A DNA stretch of 64,000 nt from Caulochytrium protostelioides (GCA_003615045.1 ML014119.1:62001-126000); one strand, 5' to 3'. Shown: positions 50,260-62,900, numbered from the stretch's first letter. The notes: generated from the letters alone by a model not told the origin. Translations and numbers: made by a program.

Positions 50260-53200
50260 ATGGCCGACGCCTTCCACGGCCCTGACCACGTGTCGTCGTC
50301 GCCGCGTGAGCGCGAACCCTTCGGCGCCGTCGCCCACCGCCCTTCGCCCGGCGCCACCACCAGCGTCCTGTTCGACGAGGCCCGCTACCCGGGCATGATG
50401 CTCGACCACTCCTCGACGGCCACCCTCGCCACCACCAACGGCCTGGACGAACACCAGCGGCTCGTTGGCGACGAGGCCGCCGCCGCCCACGGCGTGCCAG
50501 TCGACGGCGCCGCCGCCGAGTACGAGTCCTTTAGGCCGACGCACGGACATCCCAGCAGCGGCGGTTTCGCCTGGCTTTCGGCCGATCGCTGGTTCAGCGC
50601 CTACACGGCACTGCCCACTTCCCGTCATGGCGGCGGCGGCGGCGGCTATGGCGGCGGCCGTGGCGGCAGCGACCGCCGCGGCCCGTGGGCGCACCCGTGG
50701 GCCCGATGGCTCGGCTCCCACCTGTTCACCATCCTGGCGACGGTGTCGTTCTGCTGGATCCTGTGGCTCTGCGTGCCGCTGTCCAAGATCAACAAACTCA
50801 ACAAGATGTTCGACTACGAAGTTGGATGCAAGCTGTCGATGGAGAACGGCGTTCTGCATACCCGCGGCCTCGACGCCCCCGTCACGTGGCAGCCGCAGAA
50901 ATGCTTCATGCACCAGTTTAATGCGAAACAGGTGGGCGCATGCTATGCAAAGGCCCCCGTCGTGTTCTGGGGCGACTCGACCGTCCGCCAGCTATACAAA
51001 CAGTTCATCACGACGCTGGATCCGTCGCAGGCCAAGGTCGAGCTTGAGAAGCACGCTGACCACCACGTCACCCTTCTCGATGTCGAGGCCCAGTTTTACT
51101 GGGATCCGTATCTGAACCGCACCGATATGATGTCGTTCCTTAATCGCAAGACGCCTCTGCCCACGAAGCCGGTCTCGGGCCAGAAGCCGAAGCTGTTTGT
51201 CTTGGGCACCGGTCTGCACTACATGCGGTACATTCCGGACCCGACCGCGGCCAAAGCCGCGTTTCTGAAGACCATGGATGAAGTGATTGCGCTCGTCAAG
51301 AACGGTCCCGGCGGCTACATGTCGGACAACCCCATTGTGCGCTACCTGGATCCCGTGATCCCGGAGCGCCTCACACCGGAGCGCCGCGAGACCCTGCTGC
51401 CGCAGCAAATCTATGAGTGGAACACGGCGCTCTACCACCGCATCGGCCGCGCGCACGACAACTACGAGCCGTCCCTCGAGCTCGGCCAGTGGAATCTGTA
51501 TGCGCAGGCCGCGCAGACGGGCATGTCGGCCGATGGCATGCACTATGCCCCGGGCGTCGTCAACGCCGAGCTGCAGATGATCATCACGAACCAGTGCGTC
51601 GCCCAGATCAACAACCGCACGCCGCCCGTGGCCACGTGCTGCGTGAAGCTCGATACCCCCAAGGAACGCACGTACTGGCACCTCTCGCTCTGGCTGTGGC
51701 TCGGCTGCATGCTCTCCATGCTGCACGCCGTGCCCGTGCTCATCAAGCGCCTACCGTCCCGCGTTGTAGAGGGTCTGATGCGCTCGCAGCCCCGACTTGG
51801 CCGCGTGCTCGGCCGCGGCGTCCACATCGTCGACCGCTTCCTGCCGAGCGGGACCACCGCGTGGTACATGTTCCTCTGGGGCGGCATGCTGATCTGGGTC
51901 TACTTTGCCGACCGCTCTGCCCTCAGCTACCGCGTCAACAAGCCCGTCGACCCGCGCCTTTTCTGGAGCCTCATTGCCGTCATCCTGGCCGCGGGCCTGC
52001 TCACAGTCGAGCGGCACGGCCCTAAGAACAAGCCGCCCAGCGTGGCGACGACTGGCTTCCTCAACCGATACCTCACTGACGAGTGGAAAGGCTGGATGCA
52101 GCTCATGATCCTCGCCTACCACTACACGGGGGGCAGCAAGATGCCCTATGTCTACAATGCCATCCGGTGCATGGTCGCCGCCTACCTGTTCATGACCGGT
52201 TACGGTCACTTCATGTACTTCTTCAAGAAGAAGGATTACAGCATGGGCCGCGTGCTGCGCACCCTGCTCAGGCTCAACCTGCTGACGCTGCAGCTGAGCT
52301 TCCTGATGACTCAGAACAGTCTCTTCTACTACTTTGGCCCGCTGACCTCGTTCTGGTTCCTCTTTGTCTACGTGACCATGCGTATCCGTTCCAGCGCCAA
52401 CGCGTCCCACTCCGCCATGCCGCTGCTGTTCAAGATCGTCCTCGCCACCATTGCCGTCGCCATGGGAATCACGTTCCCCGGTATCCTGGAGCTTCTCTTC
52501 GGCGTGGTTAACCGCATGTTCAACACGCAATGGGATGCCAGCGAATCGCGCTTCCGCCTCGCCCTCGATCTCTGGATCGTGCCGGTCGGAATGGTCACCG
52601 CGTTTGTCGTGACCCGCCTGCAGACCCGTTTGGCCCATGCGGACGCCACGTACGCCACGGACGGCAGCTGGCCGCGCCTGATGCGCCGCGGTATTTTGGC
52701 GGCGATCGCGACGGTCGGCGGCTTTGTCGTTGTGAACCTGACGTTCTTCTCGAACAAATTCGCCTACAACCAGTGGCACGCCCTCCTCTCGCCGCTCATC
52801 GTGGTCGCCTACGTAATTCTGCGCAACGCGACGCCCGGGGCCCGCGCGTCCTCGTCGCGATTCTACGGCTGGATCGGCCGCATGAGCCTCGAGACGTTCA
52901 TCCTCCAGTACCACATCTGGCTCGCGATGGACACGCGTGGTCTGCTCGTGATCTACCCCGCGCGTGGTGGCCCCGATGTCTTCAGCCAGTCGCGCGCCTC
53001 AGGGCACTTTTCGCTGCTCAACAACGGCGCCCTCTTCCTCAACTTTGTTGCCGTCACGCTCACCTTCCTGGCGTGGAGCGCGTCCGCCACGACGATGACC
53101 AACCACTTTGTCGCGGCGCTCATGCCGACGCCGGCGCCCACCGTCTCGAAAGACAAACCCGCCAGCGCGCGCCTCGTGGAAGCCAAGACCATCGATGCCA

Positions 53201-53373
53201 AGGAGCACGCCGAGGGCAAGCTGGCGGAGATGGTGCCGCTGCAGGGCGTTGCGGGCCACGAGAACGGCCAGAACGCCTCGCCGAGCAGCGCCGAGACCGG
53301 CGAGCATGCGATCTTTGGCTACCTTCGTGTCATGGTGGGCATGTTGGCCGTCCTTTACTACGCCAGGGCGTGA
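50260..53373 (+). CDS. CAS1/CASD1-type O-acetyltransferase (luminal SGNH domain plus 10-TM acyltransferase)
   Basis: Golgi or ER enzyme family that O-acetylates sugars: Cas1p on Cryptococcus capsule polysaccharide, CASD1 on sialic acid. The ATG at 50260 gives 1037 aa. Seen: a 150-residue cytosolic tail; one transmembrane helix at about 155-175; a luminal catalytic domain with WQPQKCFMHQF, a spaced Cys (ACYAK), FWGDSTVRQLY (nucleophile Ser240) and DGMHYAPGV (Asp425, His428), the Ser-Asp-His set of this family; then about ten transmembrane helices from about 476 to 960, with conserved polar and aromatic blocks such as ILAYHYTGGSKMPYVYN, SLETFILQYHIWLAMDT and NQWHALLSP. The tail is hydrophilic except for a last short hydrophobic stretch. 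The acceptor sugar in this organism is unknown. Single exon. Confidence 0.9.
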   Translation: MADAFHGPDHVSSSPREREPFGAVAHRPSPGATTSVLFDEARYPGMMLDHSSTATLATTNGLDEHQRLVGDEAAAAHGVPVDGAAAEYESFRPTHGHPSSGGFAWLSADRWFSAYTALPTSRHGGGGGGYGGGRGGSDRRGPWAHPWARWLGSHLFTILATVSFCWILWLCVPLSKINKLNKMFDYEVGCKLSMENGVLHTRGLDAPVTWQPQKCFMHQFNAKQVGACYAKAPVVFWGDSTVRQLYKQFITTLDPSQAKVELEKHADHHVTLLDVEAQFYWDPYLNRTDMMSFLNRKTPLPTKPVSGQKPKLFVLGTGLHYMRYIPDPTAAKAAFLKTMDEVIALVKNGPGGYMSDNPIVRYLDPVIPERLTPERRETLLPQQIYEWNTALYHRIGRAHDNYEPSLELGQWNLYAQAAQTGMSADGMHYAPGVVNAELQMIITNQCVAQINNRTPPVATCCVKLDTPKERTYWHLSLWLWLGCMLSMLHAVPVLIKRLPSRVVEGLMRSQPRLGRVLGRGVHIVDRFLPSGTTAWYMFLWGGMLIWVYFADRSALSYRVNKPVDPRLFWSLIAVILAAGLLTVERHGPKNKPPSVATTGFLNRYLTDEWKGWMQLMILAYHYTGGSKMPYVYNAIRCMVAAYLFMTGYGHFMYFFKKKDYSMGRVLRTLLRLNLLTLQLSFLMTQNSLFYYFGPLTSFWFLFVYVTMRIRSSANASHSAMPLLFKIVLATIAVAMGITFPGILELLFGVVNRMFNTQWDASESRFRLALDLWIVPVGMVTAFVVTRLQTRLAHADATYATDGSWPRLMRRGILAAIATVGGFVVVNLTFFSNKFAYNQWHALLSPLIVVAYVILRNATPGARASSSRFYGWIGRMSLETFILQYHIWLAMDTRGLLVIYPARGGPDVFSQSRASGHFSLLNNGALFLNFVAVTLTFLAWSASATTMTNHFVAALMPTPAPTVSKDKPASARLVEAKTIDAKEHAEGKLAEMVPLQGVAGHENGQNASPSSAETGEHAIFGYLRVMVGMLAVLYYARA

Positions 53374-55547
53374 AGGCCCCGTTGCCTGAAGGCCCGCCTC
53401 CCCTCCCTGCCCGCGTGGCTTCTTCTGGCCACGCGGGCGGATGCCTGGACGCGCGATGTGCGACCGCAGGCCGGCCATGCATGCCGCGTTTTTTTGGTTC
53501 CCTCTCCCCCTTCCTTTGTATCTGAGACCCCCTTACGACGATAAAGCGCAGAGACGACGGATCCGCATGGCAAGACAGACATCACATAGAAGGACCGGGT
53601 GGCTGCACAGCAGAGCCTTGGTTTCTCGCAGTAAAAATGCAGACCGCCGATGGTCAGCAAAGCGGCCGGGACCGGGGTCATGTCAGGTAGGCGAACTTGG
53701 GGTCCAGCCCCTGGGGTACAGACTCTCTCGCGTCGTGACATCTTGCCTAACCACCATACCCCCCCTGTCTGCGACTGATGCACAACGGCAGTGGCCATCA
53801 TCGGCTCTCTCTCCTTCCAATGCATCCCTGGGACTTTGGGTCGCACCGGCGACGCTGTTAAATGCGGTGCCCATCCGCTTCTGGAAGAAGCCGCAAAAAT
53901 GCTTTTCACCACATCACATCACTGGTCTGTTTGTTTCTTTTTTTTCTCTATTTTTTTCTTCAAAGCCAAAACGTCCGCTGTTGATGCGCTGTCTTGACGG
54001 GGCGCTCGCATCTTGGAGAGCGGGGGAGTTCTCCCTTCCCCGGACGTGACGACGCCTGGCCGTGGAGAGAGAGGGGCGGACGACCGACCCACGGCCACTT
54101 CGTCCTGAGCCCCCAAGCCGGCGATGCAAAGCCGCCGCGCTACGCCCGCGATATGCCCGCTGATACTCGGCCAGCAAGCTCGCGGGAGCCCGACCCCGCC
54201 GGTGCGCATGCGCCACGTTCAAAGCAGACCTGGGGCGTCTGCATCCCGTCGGCTGAAAAATGCGCCTTCAAAGCCTGACTCCTGCTGCGTCCAGCACCAG
54301 CAAAACTGGAACACCCGCGGCCCGCGCTTTCTTAAGGACACAGGTCCGAAGCGCGGGTCTGGCACCCCGTGCGCCGACGCCGACGGGACCCCCGTATTCG
54401 GAGCTGGCCATCGTGGTTCTCGGACCGTTGTCTACGGCATTGGCAGCGGCGGCTGTCGGCGGCGGTGGCGGTCAGCGGCGAACCACGGAGTGGCGACACG
54501 GCGCGTGGCGGGTCACCGCGCAGCACCGTTGGTGAACACGAGCGAGCGGCCGTCGACACGCCCAGGGCAGCGCGCCGCGCCGCTCGTCCGTGGATGCTAC
54601 GGTAGCGAAGGCGGGGCGCTGGTTCGGCGGTTGGTCAGCGCTATGTCCGACGCGCCCAAGCGACGTCGGGAGGCGATCCACGGTCGCTTTGTGGCGGCAG
54701 GCTAAGTACGGCCTACGGCGGCTCGGCCGCACCGCTGTCCTAGGGTTCTAAGCGCCTAAGGAGTTGCGCAGTGGCAAGTGCACATTCAAAGCATTTTCCG
54801 GCGGAAAATCGCATGGCAAAGGTCGATAGGAAGGAGGAATCGGAGGCGTTTACATGACCCATCGACACGCTCGCCATCAGCGCCATCGTCGCCACCATTG
54901 CGGCGTTGGCAATAGCGATGGCAACGCGGTCGACCGCACCAGATAAATCGATCCGCACACCGCGAGCCAGACAGATGCTACTTTGTCGTCTGAGTTTTAT
55001 ACTTTATATGCCTTTTGTCTATAAGCTGGGGGTCTGAGCAGGAAGCAACACACATGCTCGGATGACTATTGATGAACGAGACGGCACCGGGGGCGATCCT
55101 ATCTCTCGTTTCCTCTCTTGGGTAGAGACGATCCGCCGTCCGGTTTCAATTCATTACACGTAATGTTGCCACGGACTGCTAGCCAAACATTTTAGAGGTG
55201 CAGCCCTCACACCCGTGTACAAAGATCCGTTTGACTCTCTCACCCCTCCCCATCACAGTTCAGCGCGGCTTACCGCGGCCTGTATCGTTCCCTTCGCCTT
55301 TGGCGTTGCTGATATCCCTCTGCGCGTGATTGAATTCCTTCCGCACAATTACTACCTCCGACGCATCGTTTTGACTCGTCTCGCATTCCTCTCGCACATT
55401 TTCCTTTTCCCTCCCACATCGCGTTTTCTCTATCGCCGCATCTCTGACTGAATTCTCATCGCTTCGGGTGACACTGCCCGTTGTAACCAAGAATCCACCG
55501 AGTAAAATCAACTGACCTCGATCGACGTCCTCTTCTCGTTCACCGCC
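53374..55547. other. Intergenic region (2.2 kb), AT-rich on its right side
   Basis: No supported gene. T-rich tracts lie at 53930-53960. From about 54750 to 55540 the DNA is markedly AT-richer than anything else in the window and probably includes the promoter and leader of the hydrolase at 55548. A short frame (55215-55451) lies there without family match. A near-palindrome CATTACACGTAATG occurs near 55154. Confidence 0.5.
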
Positions 55548-56693
55548 ATGTCGTCCCCGAGCGTGAGCGAGCTGCCGGCCCAGATCCGTGCGCCGGCGCC
55601 GGCCTGGGCCCCGGCGCCCGCCACGGCCGTACGGCCGCCGCTCGTCTTCGCCCGCCCACGGTTCACCAACACCATCATCCAGGGCCAGGAAGGCACGCGG
55701 TTCCGGCTCTCGGTCAACGTCTACCGCAACCCCGACCCCCAGGCGCTGCGCATCGCCAACACCGTCGTGCTGATGGCCCATGCCAACGGCCTCCACAAGG
55801 AGCTCTGGGAGCCATTGATCAACCAGGCTTGGACGGCGCGCAACCAGGGCCGTAGTGGCGGCGCGCCCCATATTGCGGCCTTTATCGCGTGGGACGTCCG
55901 ATGTCAGGGCGACTCGGCGCCGCTGAACCCCGCGAGCTCGGAAGATCCCGACCGCTGGTCTTGGGTCGACATTGCCCAGGACGGCTTGGCAGTTTGGCAG
56001 TGGGTGCAGCAGGTCGTACCGGCGGCGCAGCGCCGTTTTGTGCTTGGTGTCGGCCACTCAATGGGCGCCAACTCTCTGCTGCAGATGAGCATGATGAAGC
56101 CCCAGCTCTTCCGCCACCTCTACCTCTATGAACCCTGCGGCCCGGTCTGGGGTGACTCGGAAGAAGACCTTGCTACCCGGCCGCTCGAAGACTTTAGCAT
56201 GTCGGTGGCCGCGGCCCGACGACACTGCTGGTACCCCTCGCGGGATGCCGCGTACACAATGCTGCGCCGCAAACCATTTTTCCGCAACTGGACCGATCTG
56301 CATTTCAGCTTGTGGCTCGAGTATGGCTTGCGGCCAGGCGTCAACCGCAACGGCGAGCCGGGCTTTGTGACCAAGACCACGCCCAACGATGAGGCCAAGA
56401 CTTTCCTCGGCGTCGGGCCATACAATATGCTCGACCAACTTCGCACGTCGTTCGCTACGCCATCGACCGTCTGGGCCGGATCAGAATCCTTCTTTTGCAA
56501 GATGGGCAGCGTGAACACAGATCCCAAGATCCGTAACACGATCCACTTCATTGCAGCACAGATGGAACGCTCGACGGTCGTGGATCTTGAGGACGCGTCG
56601 CATATGCTCCCCTTTGAGCACATGGGCTACGACCCATGCACCACGTATTTTCTGGATCACAGCAGCAAGATTGCGTGGGCACCCAAACTCTGA
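55548..56693 (+). CDS. Alpha/beta hydrolase, Lpx1-like (possible peroxisomal lipase/esterase)
   Basis: The ATG at 55548 gives 381 aa, the usual size. Seen: AHANGLHKELWEPLI (oxyanion-side HG-like block), WDVRCQGDSAPLNP, WVDIAQDGLAVWQWV, the nucleophile elbow GVGHSMGAN (Ser171), LYLYEPCGPVW, and the catalytic-His block DLEDASHMLPFE (His352). The order and spacing match yeast Lpx1 (HGSG...W, DQVNHGDSA, NWIDGARD, GHSMGG, LIEP), a peroxisomal triacylglycerol lipase, and related fungal hydrolases. The C-terminus is PKL, which resembles a peroxisomal targeting signal 1 except for Pro in place of a small residue; yeast Lpx1 ends QKL. The rare AT-rich upstream region marks a strong promoter candidate. 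Substrate is unknown. It is convergent with the KNTC1 gene. Confidence 0.85.
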   Translation: MSSPSVSELPAQIRAPAPAWAPAPATAVRPPLVFARPRFTNTIIQGQEGTRFRLSVNVYRNPDPQALRIANTVVLMAHANGLHKELWEPLINQAWTARNQGRSGGAPHIAAFIAWDVRCQGDSAPLNPASSEDPDRWSWVDIAQDGLAVWQWVQQVVPAAQRRFVLGVGHSMGANSLLQMSMMKPQLFRHLYLYEPCGPVWGDSEEDLATRPLEDFSMSVAAARRHCWYPSRDAAYTMLRRKPFFRNWTDLHFSLWLEYGLRPGVNRNGEPGFVTKTTPNDEAKTFLGVGPYNMLDQLRTSFATPSTVWAGSESFFCKMGSVNTDPKIRNTIHFIAAQMERSTVVDLEDASHMLPFEHMGYDPCTTYFLDHSSKIAWAPKL

Positions 56694-56968
56694 TTCCGCA
56701 CCTCGCAATGCTTTTTCACCATCATTCTTCTTCATATCAATGGTCTCATATCTTTTAAGTTTAGTTTTTGCGTCTTCTCCATCGACATTTGCAAATATTG
56801 GGCGTCATAACATGATCGGCACATCATGCACTCAGCATGCACTAGAGCAGGGCGGACGTCTGGCTAGATACCAATCAGCATATATTTGTTGCGGCTTAGA
56901 CGCAGGAAGGTGCGCGGCGAGCGCTGTGCCTTTGGCGCTCGCTGCCGCTAGCCGCTGCAGCGGCTCTT

Positions 56969-59900
56969 TCAATGCGAAGCCCAGCTCGTGACTTCTCGCA
57001 AAATGGTGAGCTGTTCGTCACGGGTGCCATACTGATGCTGCTCCATCCATAGCGCCAGCGGCTCAATCTCGGTCACCACCTCGTTGGGCAGCCCCGCCAC
57101 GCCCTCATCGCTGCTAGCTTCTTGCTGCAGCACGGCCATGAGCTGTGGGACCGGCGACTCTCCCGCCCCTGTGGCATCCACATGGTACGTCTTCCACTGC
57201 GTCACAATACGGAGCAGCTGCTCGTAGTGCCCAGCTTCGCACGTCGCGGTAACGAGGTTTTCGATTCGGTCAGCATTAACCAGGTGCTGCAAAAAGGCGT
57301 CCTGCAGTTTCCGGTCCTGCGTCTGCAAGGAGCCATACAGCCGCAGCTGATCAATCTCGTCAAAGATGCGAAGCTGCAGGACGCGCTGGGCCAGATAGAA
57401 CTGGGGCAGGATGGGACCCAGGGCGGCGGCGGCGACTGAGGCGCCTGCAAAGCCGCCCGTATGCACGCCGCCGTCGGCGAGCACAAGGCGGTCAAGCAAA
57501 TCGAACACCGGCACGCCCGTAAGATCCAGAGCGTCCGCCAGGCGCAGCACGCACGCCGCATAGACGAAGTGGAATGGCGCTGTGGCCAGCGGATCGGCAT
57601 CCGCATCCGCATCGTCGGCATCGAGCATCGCGGCCACAGCGCGCAGCTGGCCATTGGCCAGCGCCACAAGACGAGCGCGCGGCGCGTCCAGCGCTGGGTT
57701 GGGGTCAAGCTGCATGATTAGGTTCGTCGTCAACGCCAGCACCTGCGTAGGTGACAAACGGTCAGAGGGCGAAATATGGCTTTCTGCGATACCACGATAC
57801 ATGTCCGTATCCGACAAGATGAGCATCAGCGTCTCGGCCGAAAAGCCCGGCAGAAAGGCGAGCAGGACCGCGGCCGAGCATGGCGAATTGACGAGCTGAT
57901 TGAGAACTCCCAGCACATAAGTCGTCATGCCGTGGGCGAGCAGCTGACGGAGCACGCGTTCCCAAAGCGCCTCGTCCATCACATCGTAGTCCAGCATAAT
58001 GTTGCAGACCAGCTGCAAAACTTTGGGCTGTTGGCGATGCTGCAGCCAGAGGGATTGCGACAGCGCGCCCTTCGGGCAAGATGCAAAATCTTTGAGGCTC
58101 TGGACGATCTTGAGCTCCTCAAAGTCCATCAGATAGTAGAGCATCTGCATGTACTGCTGCGTGCCGACGTAGTCGATCCCGCATGCACCCAACACGGGCG
58201 TGGGTGCCAAACGGAACAGCACGCGCAGGGCGCGCAGACGCGTCCGCGTCGGGATTTTGGAGCTGGCTTGGTACGCGCAGCTCAGCAGCACCTGCACGCT
58301 GTTGCGGAGTCGGGTTTTCTGCATCTGCGCTTCGGTTTCGGGGTCATCCGGTGCCGTTTGGGACAGCGGCGTTAACAGCAACAACAAACCTTCTTCTAAC
58401 TTGCGCTCCTCCGCCTGCTCCATCTCTAAGCGATGGTGGCTCGATGGCAGATACTGAGTCGGCGGGCTGACGACTTGACGAGAAAGGAAGGCCTGGACCA
58501 GCCCTAGCTGATACTTTTCTAAATTCAGTCCAAAGTCCTTCGCGATGCGAGTCGCCAGGTTGTGGACGGCCGCGGCGCGTTGGTGCCACTGCGGTGCCTG
58601 CGAGACAAAGAGCTGTTGTATCAGTTCTTCGGGTTTAGTCATCAGCAGCAACCCCTCGGGCCAGTCAAATTCGCAAAGACGGAGTTCCATCTCGGCCCAC
58701 GTCTTGTAGCGCTGTAACTTGCTAAACAGATCCCCTTGGGTCGCGGACGTCCCATCCGACAGCACGACTGTTTCCGAGGTGCCGTGCATCCGTGCACACA
58801 GTTTTTCAAACTGGGCCGTTACCAGATGCAGAATTTGGAGCAGCGACTTGCCCTTCAGCACGCGCCTCGCTTGGGTTGCACTTTCAAAGAGCAGCGTCAC
58901 ACTGTGCATGCGCACAATTAAGCTTTCGACGCGCGATACGAGCGACGCCATTCGTTCCGATCCGTTGACCACAAGGGCCAAGGTGGCCGGATCCACCGAC
59001 GGTGATGATGAGGCCGACGACGCGTCCCCCTGAAGACTGGGGATCGCCATCGCTGGATCCGACAGCTCGAGCATGATCACGTGGTAGCAGAGGGAATCCA
59101 CCGAGATATTTAGGGCCTGGGCTAAGGGCGTTAGTTGGAGCACCGTGTCGATCTTGGCCTCATGCTCCAGAACCTCGCGCGGGTGCTTGACACTCGCATG
59201 GAAGGGGAGGCGGTGCACGGCAGATGGGAACATAGCAAACACGCGCTCGGTCGACATGCTGCCGGCGGTGAGCGAAGTATCGGACCACGTCTCGCCGAGC
59301 GACCTCAAAGGCCCGGCCATGCTACTCTGGGATGCACCGCCGATCGCAGTCCCCGCGGCGGAGGCCGAAGACTGATGGAGTAGGAGGCGTGGGAGCGGCG
59401 AAGCGGCGAGCCAGTCCAGCTCGACTTGCGAGCAGGTAGCATGGGACCGGGTTGTCTCGGCCAACGTTTCCAGAAGCCATTTCTGGTTCTTGGCGTCCGA
59501 TACATTCCAGCGAATGGCCTCGTCGAGCAAGACGTTGATGAGCTCGTAGTTGTACGGCGAGACGAGCGGTATGAACTCATGCATGATCCAGTTCTGTGCG
59601 CACTGTTGGCCCACCTCATCCAGCACCAGCAGACGATGGCGGAACTCCTGAACGGAGGTCGACGGTGACCGCGCGGCACTGCCATGGGTCAGCTCGCTCT
59701 TTAGCAGCTCGCTAATATACGTCTTGATGAGCTGCTCAGGTGACAGGTGGTAGTCCTCGCAGTACTCGCGGCCCAGCTCCAGGTCATGGCCGCATTTGGC
59801 CAGGAGTTGGGCCAGCAGCCGCGATTTGAGGGGTGGGCCGAGCTCGGGGTGGCGGAAGACCGTGTCGTCGAACGGAATGTCGAGCAAGCGCAAGTGGCGC

Positions 59901-62900
59901 CACCATCCCGCATCCCGGGCCAAACCTTCGCAGTCAGCCATAAAGCTGCGCTGACGCCACACGGCGCCGGCCATATACCCAAGCTGAGCGAGCAGCTGGA
60001 GACGCGAGTAGTCGCGGCTGCCGGTCGTGGCTAAGCCACTCTTGAACGCATTGAACGCGTCCTCAAGGGGCAGGCTCGTCATTGTCGCCAGCGCAATCAT
60101 AGGTCCGATCTGCGACGCCGAGAGGATCACGCTCATCAACTGCACGCGGGCGCGACGCGTCAGATGATGGACGAGGTCCAGCTGAACTTGCGACGAAGTG
60201 GAGGGCAACGCCTCGACCACCATCAGCGCCAGCATGGGATGGCGGTGGGTCATGAGGAGATCAACGAGGTCCTGGCCCGAGGTGAATGCGTCCTGAACCA
60301 GAGCACGACCCTTCCCCTTCCCCTTGGTGGTCGAAATCGTGGCCGCCGAGGGCTGAGCAGCCGGCAGATCGGGGCCCGTGACGATCGCATCCAGAAAGAA
60401 GGTTGCCATCGCCACCATTGCCTGGGTCGTGGGCATCACGAGGAACCCTTCCAGACTCGGGCCGCAAGTCTCGGATTTGTTCACAACCACATCGGCGACC
60501 GTTCGCGCATCCATCGGGGCAACAGATCGAGCCTCGGTCGGTCCCGAGGACGTCGACGTAGGCACGGCGTGAGAGTGAACATCGTCGAGGTATCGGCCGC
60601 TGGAAGAGCGTTTGAGCGAGCCGCCTGGTTCGGCCGCTATCGCCAGACTAGACCCCGCGCCACGCGAGCCGGAGCTGTGCGAACGCTGCAAGGTGGACCC
60701 GCTGCCAAAGCTGCTGCTGCTGGCAGCACCAGCACGACTATCAGCGACATCGATGCGGCTACAACCATCACTAATAGCGCGACGGTCATCGCTCAAGTGA
60801 CCACGACTACCAGTGCCACCACCAATACCACCACCGTGGCTACGGCTACTGCCTGCGGCATACTCCGCATGACCGCCGTCGCCAACGCTGCTACTGCCGC
60901 TACCATGATTGTAGGCCGGAGTCGACAGAGGATCGTTTAATGGGGTCGACGATCGTTTGCCGCGCAACGTGCGCAGATACTTGCGTGGAATGTCGTGCGT
61001 GAAAGGATCCTCGAGAGACGCGCGGTACTGGCCCTTGTCAGTCACCAGATAGAGCTCGCTCTGAATCTGAAGCAGCCGCATCAGCAGGAAGAGACGCTCC
61101 GTGCTCACGTAGGGGGGTTTCGCGGGATCCGAGGCAGCAACGAGGCCGGGGATGATCGGTTTGGGCAGTACAAAGACAGAACTGCCCTTATTCTGGCGGA
61201 TCCATACCAGCTGGCACGCCACGCGCTCCATCCACTGACAGAAGTTCTGCGGTTCACGGGCATCTGCACCTGGAAGGGGACAGCCTTTCGGTAGCGTGGT
61301 GGAAAAGAGCGTCGGATCCGCGCGGAGTTTCTCTTCCAAATGGATGAGCACGCCGTACAGACCGGCCACGACGTGGTCTGCGCGCTGGCCATGCGGGCCT
61401 CGCATGCAGTCATTTCCGCCGAGCAGTTGATGTACAAGCACGAGCAACGTGCCGATCCGGTTCTCGTCAATGGCATTGTGTGCCAAAATCATCAGAAACT
61501 TGGATTCCAGCGGCAGCCGCAGGATGCTCGATAGCTGCAGCAGCCGTGCACGTATCAGACCTGCCTCACCATCGGCTCCTTGGCTCGAGTGATTGAGATA
61601 GGTCAGATAAACTTTGATGAGCTCGCCGGCGTAGTGGTCGACGCCGACGTCTTCCGCAAAGACCACGGGTGAGACTACCACATGCATCTCCGACTGCAAC
61701 GCGGCGACCGTCTTCCAGAACGCAACCGTATGGTGCGTGGCGTACATTGCATGGACAGCCAACACGATGGCCTGGCTGGGATGTGGTAGCTGAGCGCCGC
61801 CGCTGGCGCTCGCCATGACGCCGTTCACAAACTCATTTTGCGACGCGGTATTGCTGTCGCGCTGCTCTTGGGTGACCGGATAGGTATGACCCGTGGCCTT
61901 GCCCAAGCCACGCGCCAATGCCTGATAAAGGGCATGCGGCGTCTGCCGCGCGGTCAAATCTTTGACACACTCGTTGAGAGTGACCACAAGAAAAATGGCG
62001 CCCTCCACATGATGGCGGTAGCGTTCGCAGAGCGCCTGGCGCTCTGGATGCGCTTCGACCCACCGCGGCTCAGCAATGAGGAACCCATCATGCGAAAGCA
62101 GCGGCACGCCTTGGGCCGTCTCGGCGAGCTCAGCGAACAGCGACTCAGTCTGGTCATGGATCCACATGAGGAGCTCCTGCAGCAAGCTGATCATCTCGTA
62201 CACCGAGAGCTTGGCCGCCGAGAAGGGGAACGCGCGGGCCGTCAGGGCGGAAAAGAAGGCTTTGTCGCTCGTCAGCACTGTCAAGGGCGGCAATGTACTG
62301 CGTTTGCCTGGGCCACCGGAGACAACGGATTCGCCGTCCGACGCCGTCAAAGGCAGCACGCCTTCGGTCGGATTGTGCGGCTGCTGGGACGCGAGCAAGA
62401 GTCGCGCGATCCGGTCATACTGGGCGTGCTGGAACAGGGCGCGGATGCGATACCGATAGAAGGTGATGGGCGACAGATGGCCATACACATGCAGCAGCAT
62501 CCCGCCATCTGTGATGGCCTCGTGGTCGTGCGAGACGGGCGACGAGAACGAGGGTGGCCCCGTCTCGTCTAGCGTGGGACCGCCTGTCACATGGCTTTCA
62601 GCAATTCCACGTAGTAAGCGGCGAGCCATTGAGGTATCGGAGAAGTTGATCTGCAGCATAAAGTACTTATTGAGCATCAGCTTGATCAGCAGCAGCCGGA
62701 GATACTCGATGAGCTGCTCATGCCGTTTCAGATGATCCCACGCCAGCGTACGGTCCAACAGCGCCCGAAAGTCGGGCAAGATTTCGCGTGATGTGAGATC
62801 CATCAAACCAAGCTGGTCCAATGATCCCGTTTGACAGCGCTGCACGACCGTTGTCATGATCTCGACGGTCAGGTCGAGCACATCGGTCGCATGGCTCAGA

